Source: Volutella citrinella (taxonomy: Eukaryota; Ascomycota; Sordariomycetes; Hypocreales; Nectriaceae). Taken from it: a stretch of 64,000 bases of DNA. The notes under the pieces were generated by a model, which was given only the letters and a program-made list of their open reading frames with translations, had not been told where the DNA came from and ran no database searches. Every line of letters starts with the position of its first letter. Position 1 is the first letter of the stretch. Shown in pieces: positions 49,001 through 61,000 of the stretch. The stretch spans positions 3,410,001 to 3,474,000 of the forward strand of contig JAWZSP010000001.1 in the NCBI GenBank assembly GCA_034401135.1, given 5' to 3'. The position numbers and the translations under genes were made by a program.

Positions 49001-50334
49001 CAAGCCCCCTCGCCCCCCTGTCAACTCACCGAGTTCACGCAGAAGCAAAGTCCAAAACTTTCCAACACACGCGAGCCACGCATCGTCCTGCGTAACACTT
49101 TGCGATAAGAAAAAGCAAGCACCACGCCGCGTCGTCTCCCCCGTCATGGCGAAACCGCCAACGGGAGAGAAAAAAAATCGCACACCGCATCGACCCAGGG
49201 CATAGACTCTCGCGTCATGGCTGGCAGGCGACAGCAATATGACGCTGCAGGACCAAACGAAATGCCTCCCAGTCCAGGTTTTGCCGAGAAGCAAACCCTT
49301 CCAACTCACCTTTGCCGCCCTCAGCCAGCCATCCCGTGCCTCTCACCATGTAGCGTCCCGTCTTCCATCATTGTGTCTCATCCGGGTCCCATATCGCCGT
49401 TTCCGATCCTCATCGTAGTCCCGAATCCTGATGCTGGATACCGCATCGGCCATCTCAGTTCTCATTCCATGCTCCATGCTCCACGCTGCAGCTTTCCTCC
49501 CCGACGCCGTCCTCCGCCGGCCACAGGCATTTGCAAACTCGGCACTCGTGTGGCGTCCGCCGAGCCAACGCCTGCAAGCAGCTACCCTTGCAAGCCTCGC
49601 TACTTTTCCATGGTAGTTGGTACGCCACTCGCCCCCGATTCTCTGTCTCACTGCCCTATGACTGCGTCATGTTGACGAAGTGTCTTTGTCCAGTAAGCCT
49701 CCATCTCATCCCAGAATCGGCATGACATGTGGAGCTCCAACACACGGCTATTGTATACCCGGCCGCCCCTTTGACCGATCCAGACCCTTCATCAGATTTT
49801 CCCACCGGAGGCTGATGCAGGGTCCGTATTCTGCCTTCTCCATGTTGATCTCCTATTGCCAAGGGCGGCAGCCAGTGGCAACCCGGTACCTAACCACCTC
49901 CCATGGTTTGTACCTCATCTGCATAACACTTTTGGCCCAACCTCTGTTCACCATGAATAGGGATCAATTAAGGCTAGAATACTAGGTGGTCCATGGCCTA
50001 GAAGCCTTCCCGCAACCTTCGTACCAAAATCCCAAAGGTCAAGCAACTTTTGAATACCAATACACACGATCGCCCAAGCTAGTGACTTACATCTGCTTTT
50101 TCGTGACCAGGACGCCAGTGAAACAACCTGTAACTCGATGCCAACATGTAGGAGCCCATACTTCATGCAACCAACCCTGGTTTGTCTTTCAGAATACAAT
50201 GCCGTCGACTCCGTCTGCCGTGTTTTCTTCCCGTCTTCCTGTGCGCCACCGTTTTCTTTTTTTTCTGGTCGGTTCCCATTACTTGCTAATCATGTCATAA
50301 GACCGAGACAACGCCTTGTGGCACTGGCATTCGT
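46052..50334. other. Intergenic, no supported gene
   Basis: About 4.3 kb; the left end is the phosphatase promoter. There is a G13 run near 47309-47321 and CT-rich blocks (47930-48200, 48700-48880, 49300-49600). A frame at 49217-49675 (+) opens with a plausible peptide but soon turns into low-bias Pro/Ser/Cys-rich sequence, so I do not annotate it. Confidence 0.4.
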
Positions 50335-51737
50335 TTAGTTTGCCACGGATCGGAGGACAAAGAAGCCATCGGGCATAGGCTCCAGGTGCCAGAACTTGGG
50401 AGCCCCATCTCCGAAAGCGGCCGACCACTCCTCTTGCAGATCGGCAGGCAGATTCCATCCAAGCTCGTCGTCTCGGAGCCTCATGCGAACCAAGTGCCGG
50501 TGCTCGTCTGGGCTCTGGCCGTTGACGAAGCCTTCTCGTCGGTGAAGAATGGAAAAGTTGTTGATAAAGTGAATGTCACCGGCCTGTGTGCTGATTTCTA
50601 GCTGAGCAGCCTTGGCGATGCTTTCAATCGCATCCAGGGCCTCCAGTTGTTTCGCCGAGACGGAGGGAAGATGCTTCGGGCGGGGGTGGACAGCATTTCC
50701 GGTGAGAGGCACCCGGCCAAAGTTGATGATCAGTCGGCCATCATGGAAGAAGAGGACTGGCCGGCACTGAAACTGGGGCCTGCATCCATTCGGGTTAGCG
50801 TAGCTCACCGGTTTCGCTGGAATAGGACCATGCTTGACTTACATAGCGAACGGCCAGTCGGATCGTGCCAACGTACGGATCACGTCGGGGCGACTAGCAG
50901 CCAGCACGTTGTAGACTGTGTATGCAGAGGAGATGATGCATTTCCCCCCAGCAGCGGCCGTGCTGCGGGTTAGCCAGCTAACGACATCCCCGGCTTCCTC
51001 AGTGTGGAAATTCTGCACGGCGAGTCAGCACTTATCGGCAGCGAATCGCAAGGGTTGAACTCACTATGGGGGCAGTGGAGTGACGGTGGTGACCAGCCTT
51101 CAGCTTGGAGGAGTTGTCAGCAACGATGTGAACTGCTGCAGGTTAGTTGCTGCCAACGACTGCTACTAAAAGCTGAGCGGACTAGTGCGCAATAGCAACG
51201 TACCAAGCATGTTGCCCTTGTTGTCCTGGCGGCCATGGCGGTTGGCAATGTAAGACTGGATGCCGAGATAGAGCACGGTCAAATCCTCGACGGAGTATTT
51301 CTGGGGATTAAGGCCACGAACGACGCCAAATCCCTTTCCGCCGTAGACATCTCGGCGAATTGCATCCAATCGTGGGCCCAGTGTGGGAAGGGGGAAGTTG
51401 TCTCGAGTGACAAGATCGCCATCAAGACCTAAGTCTGTTTTGGGATTAGAAACTGGACTCTAGTTTAGGCCATGGAAGCCGCCAAATACGCACCTTTGAA
51501 GTCCCGCAGAGCGTTTTCGGCTTCCTGCAGATCAGATTCACTCAGGTGGTAAATGTAATCTGACTGATCCACAAATTGGGCGCCGGTCCAAGCCATGGGC
51601 AGATCCAAGACCTGTGGGAATCCCTCAGGTACCGTAGCTGGCGCCTCTGCCACGCGAGGTGGGCAGCCTGCGACACCAATCGCCGGGCCAAAGACAGGGG
51701 TTGGGCCAATAATGGGGCCAGCCATGGGAGATGCCAT
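50335..51737 (-). CDS. TauD/TfdA-like Fe(II)/2-oxoglutarate dioxygenase
   Basis: Five exons (51737-51494, 51428-51204, 51135-51065, 51012-50843, 50779-50335) give 384 residues. The double-stranded beta-helix signature is present: iron ligands His183 and Glu185 (NFHTEEAGDVVSW; most relatives have HTD), the INNFSILHRREGF strand near 309-321, and the distal His332 with Arg335 (HRHLVRMRL) for iron and 2-oxoglutarate. The N-terminal 80 residues (VAEAPATVPEGFPQVLDLPMAW) are as in fungal TauD-like proteins. The family oxidises taurine, other sulfonates, or unrelated small acids, so the substrate is open. I chose ATG 51737 over an in-frame ATG at 51845 because the latter falls inside a likely 5'-UTR intron and would add a Lys/Arg-rich extension. 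Confidence 0.87.
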
Positions 51738-51835
51738 GGCGATGAACGATGGGGGTTGAATTGGTCGAGAGGGTAGCTGGCGCTTGCTGGCGGTTCTTTT
51801 TTTCCTTCTTTGCTTTTCTTCTCTCCTTTGCTTCT

Positions 51836-51938
51836 CTGCCATCATTGTGTCAGCAAAAAAAAAAAAAAAAAAGGCACTAAACGTCGCAGCCGTTGGAAGT
51901 CAGTTGACCTAGGGAAAGGGGGGGGGAGGGAAACTCAC
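51836..51938 (-). other. Probable 5'-UTR intron of the TauD-like gene
   Basis: Minus strand: GTGAGT donor at 51938, an 18-nt poly-T tract (51872-51855), a CTGAC branch site and an AG acceptor ending at 51836; length 103 nt. It removes the upstream in-frame ATG codons at 51842-51845 and leaves the ATG at 51737 as first start. Confidence 0.5.
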
Positions 51939-52379
51939 CAGCGCCTGCGCGATGAACGAAAGGTGTTGCTGCGAGACAAGGGTAGATCGGATGAGAACGG
52001 ACTGGGACGAGACAAGGCTTTCAGTCAAAGAGAGGCTTGGTATGAAGTTGCAAGGTTGGATGCGAGGTTGGTAAAAGGATGAAGAGGGCGAGCTCGCAGG
52101 TCCTGGGTTGAAATACCGAGACGAGCTGAACAAGCGGAAGGAGAGAGCTCTTTCGTTGCCAGCGTTGGGGGGAGGTAATGACGTCGAGGCCTGTGGGAGG
52201 GCAAGAGCAGAGGTCAAGCAGCCGAGACAGGTGCAGGGAGAGATAAGAGGTGAAGGGAAGATGGGATTGTTGGTAGGGGAGGAAAGAAGAACGGAGGCAA
52301 AGTGGAAGGCACGGATCCGACGATCCAAGTTGTAGGACGGAAGATTGTGAGGAAAGCCGAGACAGGAGAGACGGAGGGC

Positions 52380-52402
52380 GCCATGCCTTGAGATAATATA
52401 TA
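52380..52402 (-). promoter_or_regulatory. TATA-like element of the TauD-like gene
   Basis: Minus strand reads tactatatattatctc; a long CT-rich leader (about 52370-51740) follows, as is common upstream of fungal start codons. It includes an internal TATC/GATA core. Confidence 0.4.
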
Positions 52403-53400
52403 GTACGAGCGAGCTCCTGGCGCAGACGACCAGGCTGGTCAATTAGAAGTCCCACGGGAGGGTAGAGGGCTAGCTGAAAGTGAGAGTGGTCGCGTTTCTT
52501 TTCCTCCCGCCAGATTCACTTACACAAGCCGACCTGGCTTAGTACTGGGGACCACAGATCCACGGCACACATACTACGCAGGTACCTTCATGTAGGTAGC
52601 TTCTGAGTAGTGATGTGTCACCGTCCATGTACGCAAGCGCGGCACGATGCACAACCTCTGGACTGTTCTTCATTCATGTTGTCGTCCCCTAGGCGCCAGG
52701 CGGCCCGATCGCGGCTCGCGGCGCCCGGTGAGGCGAGACAGCTGCGCAGGTGGCAGCGAGTGCGCCGATTGGGATGCAGCAGCGATACCGAGGCCCTTGC
52801 TCTCGCTCGCTTGGCCACTGAGAGACTGGTATGTGCCTACCCGGTTGCGCACCCCCAACTGACCGACGTTATGTCCAAGAGACGGGAAGGGCGAGGATAG
52901 CGGGAGGCAACATACACGCGGAGGTGTACGAGACGGCTGGCAGGTACATGATGGAAGGGAGGTGAACAAAAAAAAAATTGGCACGAAGCAATTCATGGCA
53001 TTCACCGCCAGTCAGAACGCTGCTTCCCGTGTCCAAACCAACAGCACCTTGCTTCATGCGACACAACACAGGCAGAGCTCGGGGCAAGGCACAAGGCACA
53101 AGGCATTGGACTGGACGAGGCGAGGCGCAACAATCCTGGCGTCTGCCACCGGCCGCTGCAACGCAATTTAGAAATTTCTTTGATAGTAGTACTTCCTCAC
53201 GGAGTATGTATACTTCCTTGTTTCGTAGGCACTAATACTTGTTTCTTTTTTTCTCGGTAACGCTACAGACGAGAGAATCATTGGCAGAGCGCGCGTGTCA
53301 TCTCATCGTCCGCGTCTCATGGCCGCTCTCTAAATCGCGGCATGCCAGGGAAGGACGGACTTTGCCTGGGCGAGAGTGGCAACTGCCAAGATTGGTCGCA

Positions 53401-53453
53401 GCAGGAGGAACAGCGGTGGCAGGAGCAGCGGTGGCAGGAGCAGCGGTGGCAGG
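53401..53453. repeat. 15-nt minisatellite, about 3.4 copies
   Basis: Unit ggagcagcggtggca repeated about three and a half times with one or two changes in the first copy. Noncoding context. Confidence 0.8.
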
Positions 53454-53520
53454 TTAGTCAACCATCGGCAGTAGCACTCTGTACTAGTTTCTTCCCCAGC
53501 ATGCACCCGCACCCCTTTCT

Positions 53521-53521
<1 letters not shown>

Positions 53522-53559
<38 letters not shown>

Positions 53560-53600
53560 GTCTCTCTGTCTCTCTGTCTCTTTCCCTCTCTCTCTCTCCC
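53522..53600. repeat. (CT)n microsatellite with tctctctg octamers
   Basis: About 15 CT dinucleotides, then four copies of an octamer tgtctctc, then a further CT-rich tail. Confidence 0.9.
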
Positions 53601-53963
53601 CCCTATAGTAGTACCCTTAAGGTACTTGCCCTCCACATCAAAAGTCCCATCCGCGCTCTGTGCCTCGTGGTTCTTAGTGTTGGTGGTGGCCTTCCCGCCC
53701 TTCCCGCTCATGAAACCCCAAGCTGTCGCTAAAAAGCCCGCTGCAGTGCCTTAGATGATCACTGTTGCGTCTTTCCCAGTGGCTTACAGTTAGCGCGGCT
53801 TGGGGAGCTAAACCCCTGCTAGGTCGGCAGCATGAGTTAGTGCCGCGGAGGGTCCGTCTGGACATGCGGGTCTGGGCGGTCGCAGGCGCTGGCTGCGACT
53901 CACATCAATCTGATGGCGTTCATCTCACACCGTCTCACCCACAAGAGACCTCATGCACCAACG

Positions 53964-54014
53964 TGTTGCTGATGCTGCTGTTGCTGCTGCTGTTGTTGTT
54001 GCTGTTGTTGTTTC
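53964..54014. repeat. Mixed CTG/TTG trinucleotide microsatellite
   Basis: Sixteen or so NTG units (ctg, ttg, atg). Any frame through it reads Leu/Cys/Ala or Asn/Gln/Ser runs without flanking protein sequence, so I treat it as noncoding. Confidence 0.8.
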
Positions 54015-55380
54015 TCAGACAATGACACTGCGCGCAGTGACAGCCTGTACGCAGTAATACTTCACTTGGCCCTTGGTTTCCGTCACCTTGGCCACTGCCA
54101 GTTGGTAAGGGAGGAGGTAGGCAATGTAGGTGTCCAGACATGTTGGTTCGCGGCAAACTAATAGCCTGTTGGACCTGGGTTTCCCTGGGTATTGGTTGAC
54201 GACGCCTCGGCCACCACCCGCCCTAGAGCAGGCCACATGAGGATACCCCCCATTGCAAACGAAGTCAAGGACACAGCGTGACACACGCACGGGAACGACG
54301 AGGCTTCTCCTGCCACTAGTCTACTCACTGTGCGGCGTAGGACTTGCTTCACACCAAACCCATCTCCTTCAGACGGTGTGCTGTATATCCGTCCTCGACG
54401 ACAGCCACGCTCTTCGTCTTCCCATCTCACCCTCCTCTGGCTCACCATCCGCAACTTACCCCACATGTCTAATCCAGGCCATGAGCTACTAATGCTGCGA
54501 TGAGGGCGAACTATGACCGCTAACACCAGAATGGGTTGATTACCCAGCCAGGGATGGGAGTCGCACAGGGATGCAGGCCACGATGGATAGCCATCGCCAA
54601 TGCATGGCTGATCGACCGCTGACCGCGGACAGGGTTCAAGGGCACAGGGACTCGACAGGTCCAATGTTTCAAACGTGATTTTTCCTTTCCTCCTCCTCTC
54701 CCCAGCATCACCTTCTCGCCCTGTTATCGGTTGTTGTCTAGCCCCTGTTCTGAGAGTGGGAGAGGTGGGGGCTGACACTGTGCGAGGCGCACCTAATTAC
54801 CATCCGCCTGGCCTTGCTTTGGGAAGATCCGGCGCCGTGTGCCCCATCCCATGAAGAAAGGAAGCTGAGGTACACAAGCCTCGCGGCTGATGCGGGTCCT
54901 TGGCGTCCGTCCATTTCGCCGTGTGCATCCAACACACCGCGGGCCGCAGACAGGGGGAGGGGGCAGCATCATTCCCACGCACCGCGCTGGTAGACTGCCC
55001 ACAACATCCTAGTTGGCGTATTGCCACTTGTCATTCTGCCTCCTCCATCCCGTGCGTACCACCTGCCCAAGGTGATGCTCGTTCCGTCGTAATTGGTTGA
55101 CCAATCAGTCCCTTCCCGCCGGAGCCCTGTTGCCTCCCCCGTAATTGAACCTATACGTCTCGGATCCGGCCTCGCAAGCCGACTGGGGTTCCCTTACCCC
55201 CCTCCCCATTCAACCAATCTGCCTGGCTGGTGGGGGTGCCTCCGCCTCGTGTCCATACATACATGATTCGCCTCGCCTCGTACATCCTTAGTCCATGTTG
55301 GTATCCGTAGTGGTAAGCGCCTCCCCATCCCTTGGTTTCATGTCGTGGTCATCAATCATCTGGATTATTCCATCCAGTCG

Positions 55381-58048
55381 TCAGAGCGTGTGGCGAGGCA
55401 CCCAGTTCTCTTCAAACAGCTGGCTGACGAAGTAGTAATCGTTGTCGAACGCCTGCCCATTCCGGAGGCCATCCCACTCGCTCTCTGCATGACCCAAATC
55501 TACGTTAGCGCTGCCCCGGGAACTCGGTACTGGGAAGCCAGCGGGTCGACTTACCATGTTGCTTGGCATACGCCCGAGTGGCTTGCACGAACTGGATCTT
55601 TTCCTCATCAAGGTTCGCTAACGTGCGCAGATCCTGGTCTTTGCAGTCCTCCGAAAAGGGATAGATGCCTTTGTTGCAGTAGTGGAAATGCGCCAGCAGG
55701 ATATTCGCTCCTATCGGCTTGGTCAACCATGGCCGAACAGGTCTCGTGGACAGCCCTTGCAGCAACCGAGATGGGGACATTACAAGGAAACAGTGACTTA
55801 CCAAGGTGGTATTCCCGAACCTTGTCCTCGCGCGCGAACCGTCGCTGCAAGCACAACCATTAGTACCCAGCTCATTTGCATAATAATTGGGCCTTCCCGC
55901 CGGCCATGCGGACCAATAACCCAGCCATAAAGCCAGGTCTGACCCTCGGCCATTGGTACGACTCCTTCTTATGTCCTTACCTTCATGCCATGTTTCCTTG
56001 CGTAGCTGGCGTCATGAGCAGTGATAAGTGCTGTATTGTGCAGGAGAATGAAAGTCACCAGGTATGTCACCAGCCATGTGCTTTGCTTGTTCTTTTGAAT
56101 CATCTTCTGAAGCTTGTCCAACAGTTCTCTGCGCAGCCTGGTCTGAACATGATGGATTAAAATCAGGTCCATTTGAGCCCCGAGCACCGGAGGTAGTGGT
56201 ATCATGCCGTGGTTGGGACTGGTCTCGTCCAGAATGTCCCGCGGCATCCCCAGCGTTTCCTCCCCAACGATGAAACTTGACCTAGTCGACAGGCGGATCG
56301 ACATCCAAAGCATCAGCGTGCGGTGAAGAACCTCCAAGTACTCCATAGGTGTGGAGCGGTCTCGGTACATCTGCCATGCTCGGCCATAGGTTTTGTACAA
56401 GAGACCATCCGGTCGCCCCAGGAGCTTCTTGAAGGCGTCTCCCATGCTATCACGAATGTGATCCGAATATGCTCTCTTCACCTCGTCCAGGCTAGTCAGA
56501 GCATAGGGTGGTATGGTGACCGACCGCTTGTGGCCCTTATGATCCCAGGTGCGTTCAAGCTTGTCGCCTGGCTGTGGAATGAACCTTCTCACATCGACTT
56601 TCACGTATTTGTTCGAAAGGCCTTCTGAGATGAAGATGGTCTTGATTTCCTCCGAGGCCCATCCCTGGATTGGGTCAGAAATGTTGTTGTTCCACCTCCG
56701 TGTCCACTCATAGCCAGGAACGGGGCCGGGTTTGAAGAGCCGAACGTCTGTGATCTTGTATCTCAAGCAGGGGAAACGATTCGTTTTGTTGCTGGATACC
56801 TTCTTGCATGTGAGGCACGGCCCGCCAGGCTCGTCCGGATTATGTTCGCACTAGAAGTACTTTGTTAGATCTGCTCTCGGTGTTTCCTGATGGCTGCTGA
56901 AATCCCCCCAGTCACCTGCAGGGGATGAAGGTGTGCACGCAGTTAACACAACGATGGGCACTTACGCGGATTCTCTGCATTCTGCACCGGATACACGAGC
57001 CGATTTTACGAGTCTGGGCTGTCTGTTCCCGAAGATTAGGATCCTTAAATGGACCCCGTTTCCCTCCTCGTTGGCTGCTCAGCAAGAGTTCAAAGTTTGA
57101 CTGGCTATCCATCAAAGATAGATCGTTCCAGCTGGATTGACCAATTGCCCCGTCCATTTGCTCCACGAGAGTATATGGGGTAATGCTCTCGGCAGCCGTC
57201 ATTGTGGGCTGAGTCAACGCAGCGCTACTCACAAGACTGATGCTTGGTCCGTATGGCAGCTGTGCTGGCTCGGCAGGATTGAATTGGGCAGACATGATTA
57301 CTGAATTAGGAATTTCTTGTTCTTGTTTCAAAGGCTGATTGGGGTAGAAGGAAGTGAGCGGCAGGGCGGGTGGTTGATTTGCACTGGCATCGCTGACCAA
57401 CGAGGCTCCCAATGCATTCTGATCTGGCATGACATGGAACTCGTTGACAGGTGGAGATGTGAGAGGAGGATCGCAGGTCACCGTCCCTTGTTGCGCAATG
57501 ACGAGGCCGGCGGGGTCGTAGGCCTCGGATGGGGTTGCTTGCATGAAGGGTGGCTTCTCTGCCTCATATGGTCTATCAAGACCAACCTCCGCCGTGGGTT
57601 CCTCGGGTATCTGCTGATAACCTAGTTCAAACCAGTTAGTCTTTCCCGCTACCGCACCATCAGCCCACGAAACGGGGCAGGGAGATGCCATACCATCCCA
57701 TTGCCTCATGTTAAAGCCACAGCAAGGACAAAGGGCAAAGCTTAGGTCCGCCAGTCGCTTGGCCAAAGGCACAGACGGCGACTGCATTGCAGAAGACCCG
57801 GGTTGGGTGTGGTGACGAGGGTCATGTTGAAGGGGCATGGGAAACTTCTCCACCAGAGGTTCCTCCATGGATAACGAACTACTCTCTGAAGGCATTGGAA
57901 ATGGTTGATCTAATCTCCGTTTCTTCCGAGAATGTTCCTGTTGGATGCTTTGGTGTATTGACAGACCAGAGGTTAAGCCATAAGACTGCGCGAGCTGGTC
58001 AAGCTGGAGCCTTATATCGTAGGGCAGGGAGCTGAAGTTGAGGTCCAC
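55381..58048 (-). CDS. Zn2Cys6 transcription factor with mid-protein zinc cluster
   Basis: Five exons (58048-56966, 56850-55981, 55844-55802, 55755-55555, 55484-55381) give up to 766 residues. The zinc cluster begins near residue 351: CIRCRMQRIR in exon 1, then CEHNPDEPGGPCLTC and a sixth Cys (RFPC) in exon 2, so intron 1 splits the cluster just before its third Cys. A basic RKKRRL (41-46) is a likely nuclear signal. The first 350 residues are Pro/Gln/Ser-rich and probably disordered; a CPCCGF motif sits at 107-112. The C-terminal 370 residues are helical and resemble uncharacterised fungal regulators; I see no clear fungal_trans motif. A 72-nt stretch (57693-57622) has complete intron signals and keeps frame, so the mature protein may be 742 residues. 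Target genes are unknown. Confidence 0.87.
57622..57693 (-). other. Frame-preserving 72-nt candidate intron in the zinc-cluster gene
   Basis: GTATGG donor, CTAAC branch site 14 nt before a CTAG acceptor, 72 nt, no in-frame stop. Removal would join RQWDG to YQQIPEE. It is either an ordinary intron or an optionally retained one. Confidence 0.6.
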
Positions 58049-61000
58049 GAGGGTAGAAAATTGGGTGGGTTGAGGAAAGGACTCTCCGGCTTCCGAGTGT
58101 GTGCGAGGTCTTTTAGGCTTGAAAGGATGATGGGAATTCTGTCCAAGATATTAATTTGCCGCACATGGGATATGGAAAGGGTGTTAAGAAAGGGTTCGGG
58201 GGCGACGTCAAGGAGAAGAATCTTGACCGGGAGCTATGACACGAGAGTTGAATGGGGCGGCGAAAAGAGAAAACGTAGGCGTGATTGGCAACGGCCGCAG
58301 GGGGGGGACCACCAAAAGGTACCGGTGGAAGGGGGATCAATGATATAACCCATGCAGGTTGCCGCCAACCGGGGAGAGGGAGTCCCTTACCATGATGGCT
58401 GCAGTGAGACAGGGTGTGGAACAGAGCTGCGCAGCAGCGAGAAAGCGAAGGTCAATGTACCACCACGTGGGGACCGAAATGAAGAATATACAAGCAGGAA
58501 CAAAGAGTGTTCTGGATTGCCCGTTACTGGGCCCAAAGACACCGGGCGATGTTGCGGGACGCCGGGGTGAGAAAAAAGAAGATGGGGGGGAGGGTGGTGG
58601 TAAGCTAAGGTGCCACGAAAGCCATCACCGGGACAGTAGATTCAGCCCGGCCTGAGCAGTGTGGAGCGTCAGAACGTTCAAGGCTTGGTAGAGGCCAGAA
58701 GACAGTCTAGAAGGTCAGAAAAGACAGGCAAGGCACCGAATGCAATGAGCAGATGAGGGGACTCCAGGGTGCAATCCCTCACGAAGAAGCCAAGTAACGG
58801 GGGTTCCAACCGACAACAACCGACAAGTCGACTCTGGGGCCAGAAAGGCGGGAGGAATACAAATCACTCCGGGGACACACTGGCGTGATGCTTGCCCGTC
58901 GTTGGGTTGGGTTGCTCAGCTACGATGCTGTCGCGACCGACTGGGCTGTGCGGGCTTGGCTTGGGTTGGCTTGGCCCCAACGCTGCCTGGCCTGGTGTCG
59001 TGAAAAAACCAGCTGTCGTGGTACTGTCTTCGGCGTTGGAACAAGCGAGAGCGCTTGGGGTGATGGAGCTAGGCCGATATGCTTGCGTCCGCGACGGAGG
59101 GAGGGTTGATGGGCAACGCGGGCTGCTGAGTGGGTTGGCGGCTGGCGGTGTGTGGACGTAGTGACCGGGCGTCAAGCGACTCAAGCGGCGCAAGACGGAC
59201 TGCTGGGAAGGGCGATGATGGACGAGTCTGAAAAGAACTGAGTGGACTCGGTGAGAAAAACAACGACAGGTTCCGTGCTGAATTGTTTTTCACCGGTCTG
59301 AGGGGTACCATGGATGGGACAGGGGCCAGTCTGGTTGCAGTGCTTTGACGGAGCCCTCTGGATTATTACGGCCAGTGCCTGGGCTTCGGGATCATGTGGA
59401 GAGACGCAAGCAAGCCAAGCACAACGAGGGGTTGAGGAAAGGCGTGGAGCAGGGATTGCGATGCGACAGCCTGGGGCGGGTGGTTCGATTTGCGATTGGG
59501 GCGCTGATTTGCTATGCTATTCCTTCTCCTCCAGGGCCTAGCCGGATCCTTTGGTCACTGCCGTTCCATCGCCACGGATCTGGGGGGCAAGGACAAATCG
59601 AAGGTGCATGAAATCGACCATGTGATCAATGTGTGAGGCCAGTGTCCGGACCCCAAGTTGCACAAACTTGCCTCGGGCCAACGTACCATTGTGCTAATTG
59701 CTTTTTCCAGAGTGGGAATTGCCGGGAAGTGAGGCGACGTGGATGCCATTGTGGAGGAACAGCGGGATTGGAAATGTAGGTAGGTAGTCTCTACATCAGC
59801 TGGCGACCGGGGCCGTCCGCGGTTCCGCGAAATACAACAAACCAAGTCGCCCGCACGATGTCGGGGTTGCAGAACAGAGTTCTCGTTGACAGGGCGGCTT
59901 GCTGCGGACTCGGTAGGCTTTGGGTCGGCGGTTAGCACTCGTCAGAAGGTGATTTGCAGCCGCGCCTCGTAGTCCTCAGCACGCCTCGCAAGTGCAACAC
60001 GGGCAGGCTCTGACCGGCGTCTCTCTCCTGCGCGCGCGCAGGCAGAATCCCGCCCGAAATGCCAACGTGTGGTTGCCATTCACTCGGCCGGATAAGCCCT
60101 GACCGGTGGCGGACGCCCTGGCCGCGATGCCGACAGAAAGAGCTTGATCCCACGCCATGTGACATGAAAGCTGTGCGCCATCGTCAGGCATAACTCGTGG
60201 TTGGTACGATACAGAGGCGCAGAGCGGGGACCGGTGAGCTGTCAGCACCAATATCGCTCATCCTTGGCCCAGCGTTGGTGTGCGTCGGACCGATCGTCAC
60301 ACGGCCTCGTACTGGGGGCTTTTTTTTCCGGCGTATATGTGCGCCAGCCTCGCGCATTGACTGGGCGGACGTGTTGCACAAGCATGGCAGCAGGCCGATG
60401 CCGCCAGTCTCAGCAGCGGGCTGAGCTGTGTGTCGAAGACAGTGCGCCGGCCCGGGCTGTTGGAGTCGCTTTTCTGGCGGATCTGACGGCACCATTGGCC
60501 AAGGTGCGGGCTTCCCCGCAAGTGATGCAAGCAGGAAGCGCCCGCGTGGAGGGAGGGCTGAAGGGGCTGAAGGGACAACTGTGTCATGTCCAGCCGCTGG
60601 CAGTGATGATGACAACTGCGTCGTCGTGGTGGCGATGCCAGCCGGACGGCCTGTGGCTTTCACCTCCTCGCTGCCCGGCGGCCACAAGCGTGCCAAGCAA
60701 GCGACCGATCCCCGCCGGCGAAGGCTAGTAATGTCCTGTTATGTCAACAACGGACCGCACGATGCGGGAAGGAACGAGCCGCCGGGGGCGAAACCCAATC
60801 GGGTGGAGGCAATCACTGCGGTGGAATGAACTCCATCCGCGGCTTCCTCTCGAGGTACCCGGGTAGTGGCCTTTTTCCAGGCACGGGATTGCGACCGTTG
60901 GGCTACGCCCACTTCGTAGCTGTGAGTCGCTAGGTACACACAAGAGGCAGGTGTGCCTGGGGCACCGTCCTCGATAAGCAGCACTTCGGCGGGCGCTAGT

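Larger units (their letters stand above)
52403..55380. other. Intergenic with simple-repeat cluster
   Basis: No supported gene. Three simple repeats lie within 600 bp (listed separately). The right end adjoins the 3' end of the zinc-cluster gene. Confidence 0.45.

Noticed and set aside
49217..49675. 152-codon plus-strand frame with a plausible first 30 residues
   Set aside because: Codon bias is absent and the rest is Pro/Ser/Cys low-quality sequence in a CT-rich block; no splice continuation found.
51738..51845. Upstream in-frame ATG codons of the TauD-like gene giving a Lys/Arg-rich extension
   Set aside because: They lie in or at the end of a probable 5'-UTR intron with donor, poly-pyrimidine tract, branch site and acceptor; the ATG at 51737 matches the family start better.
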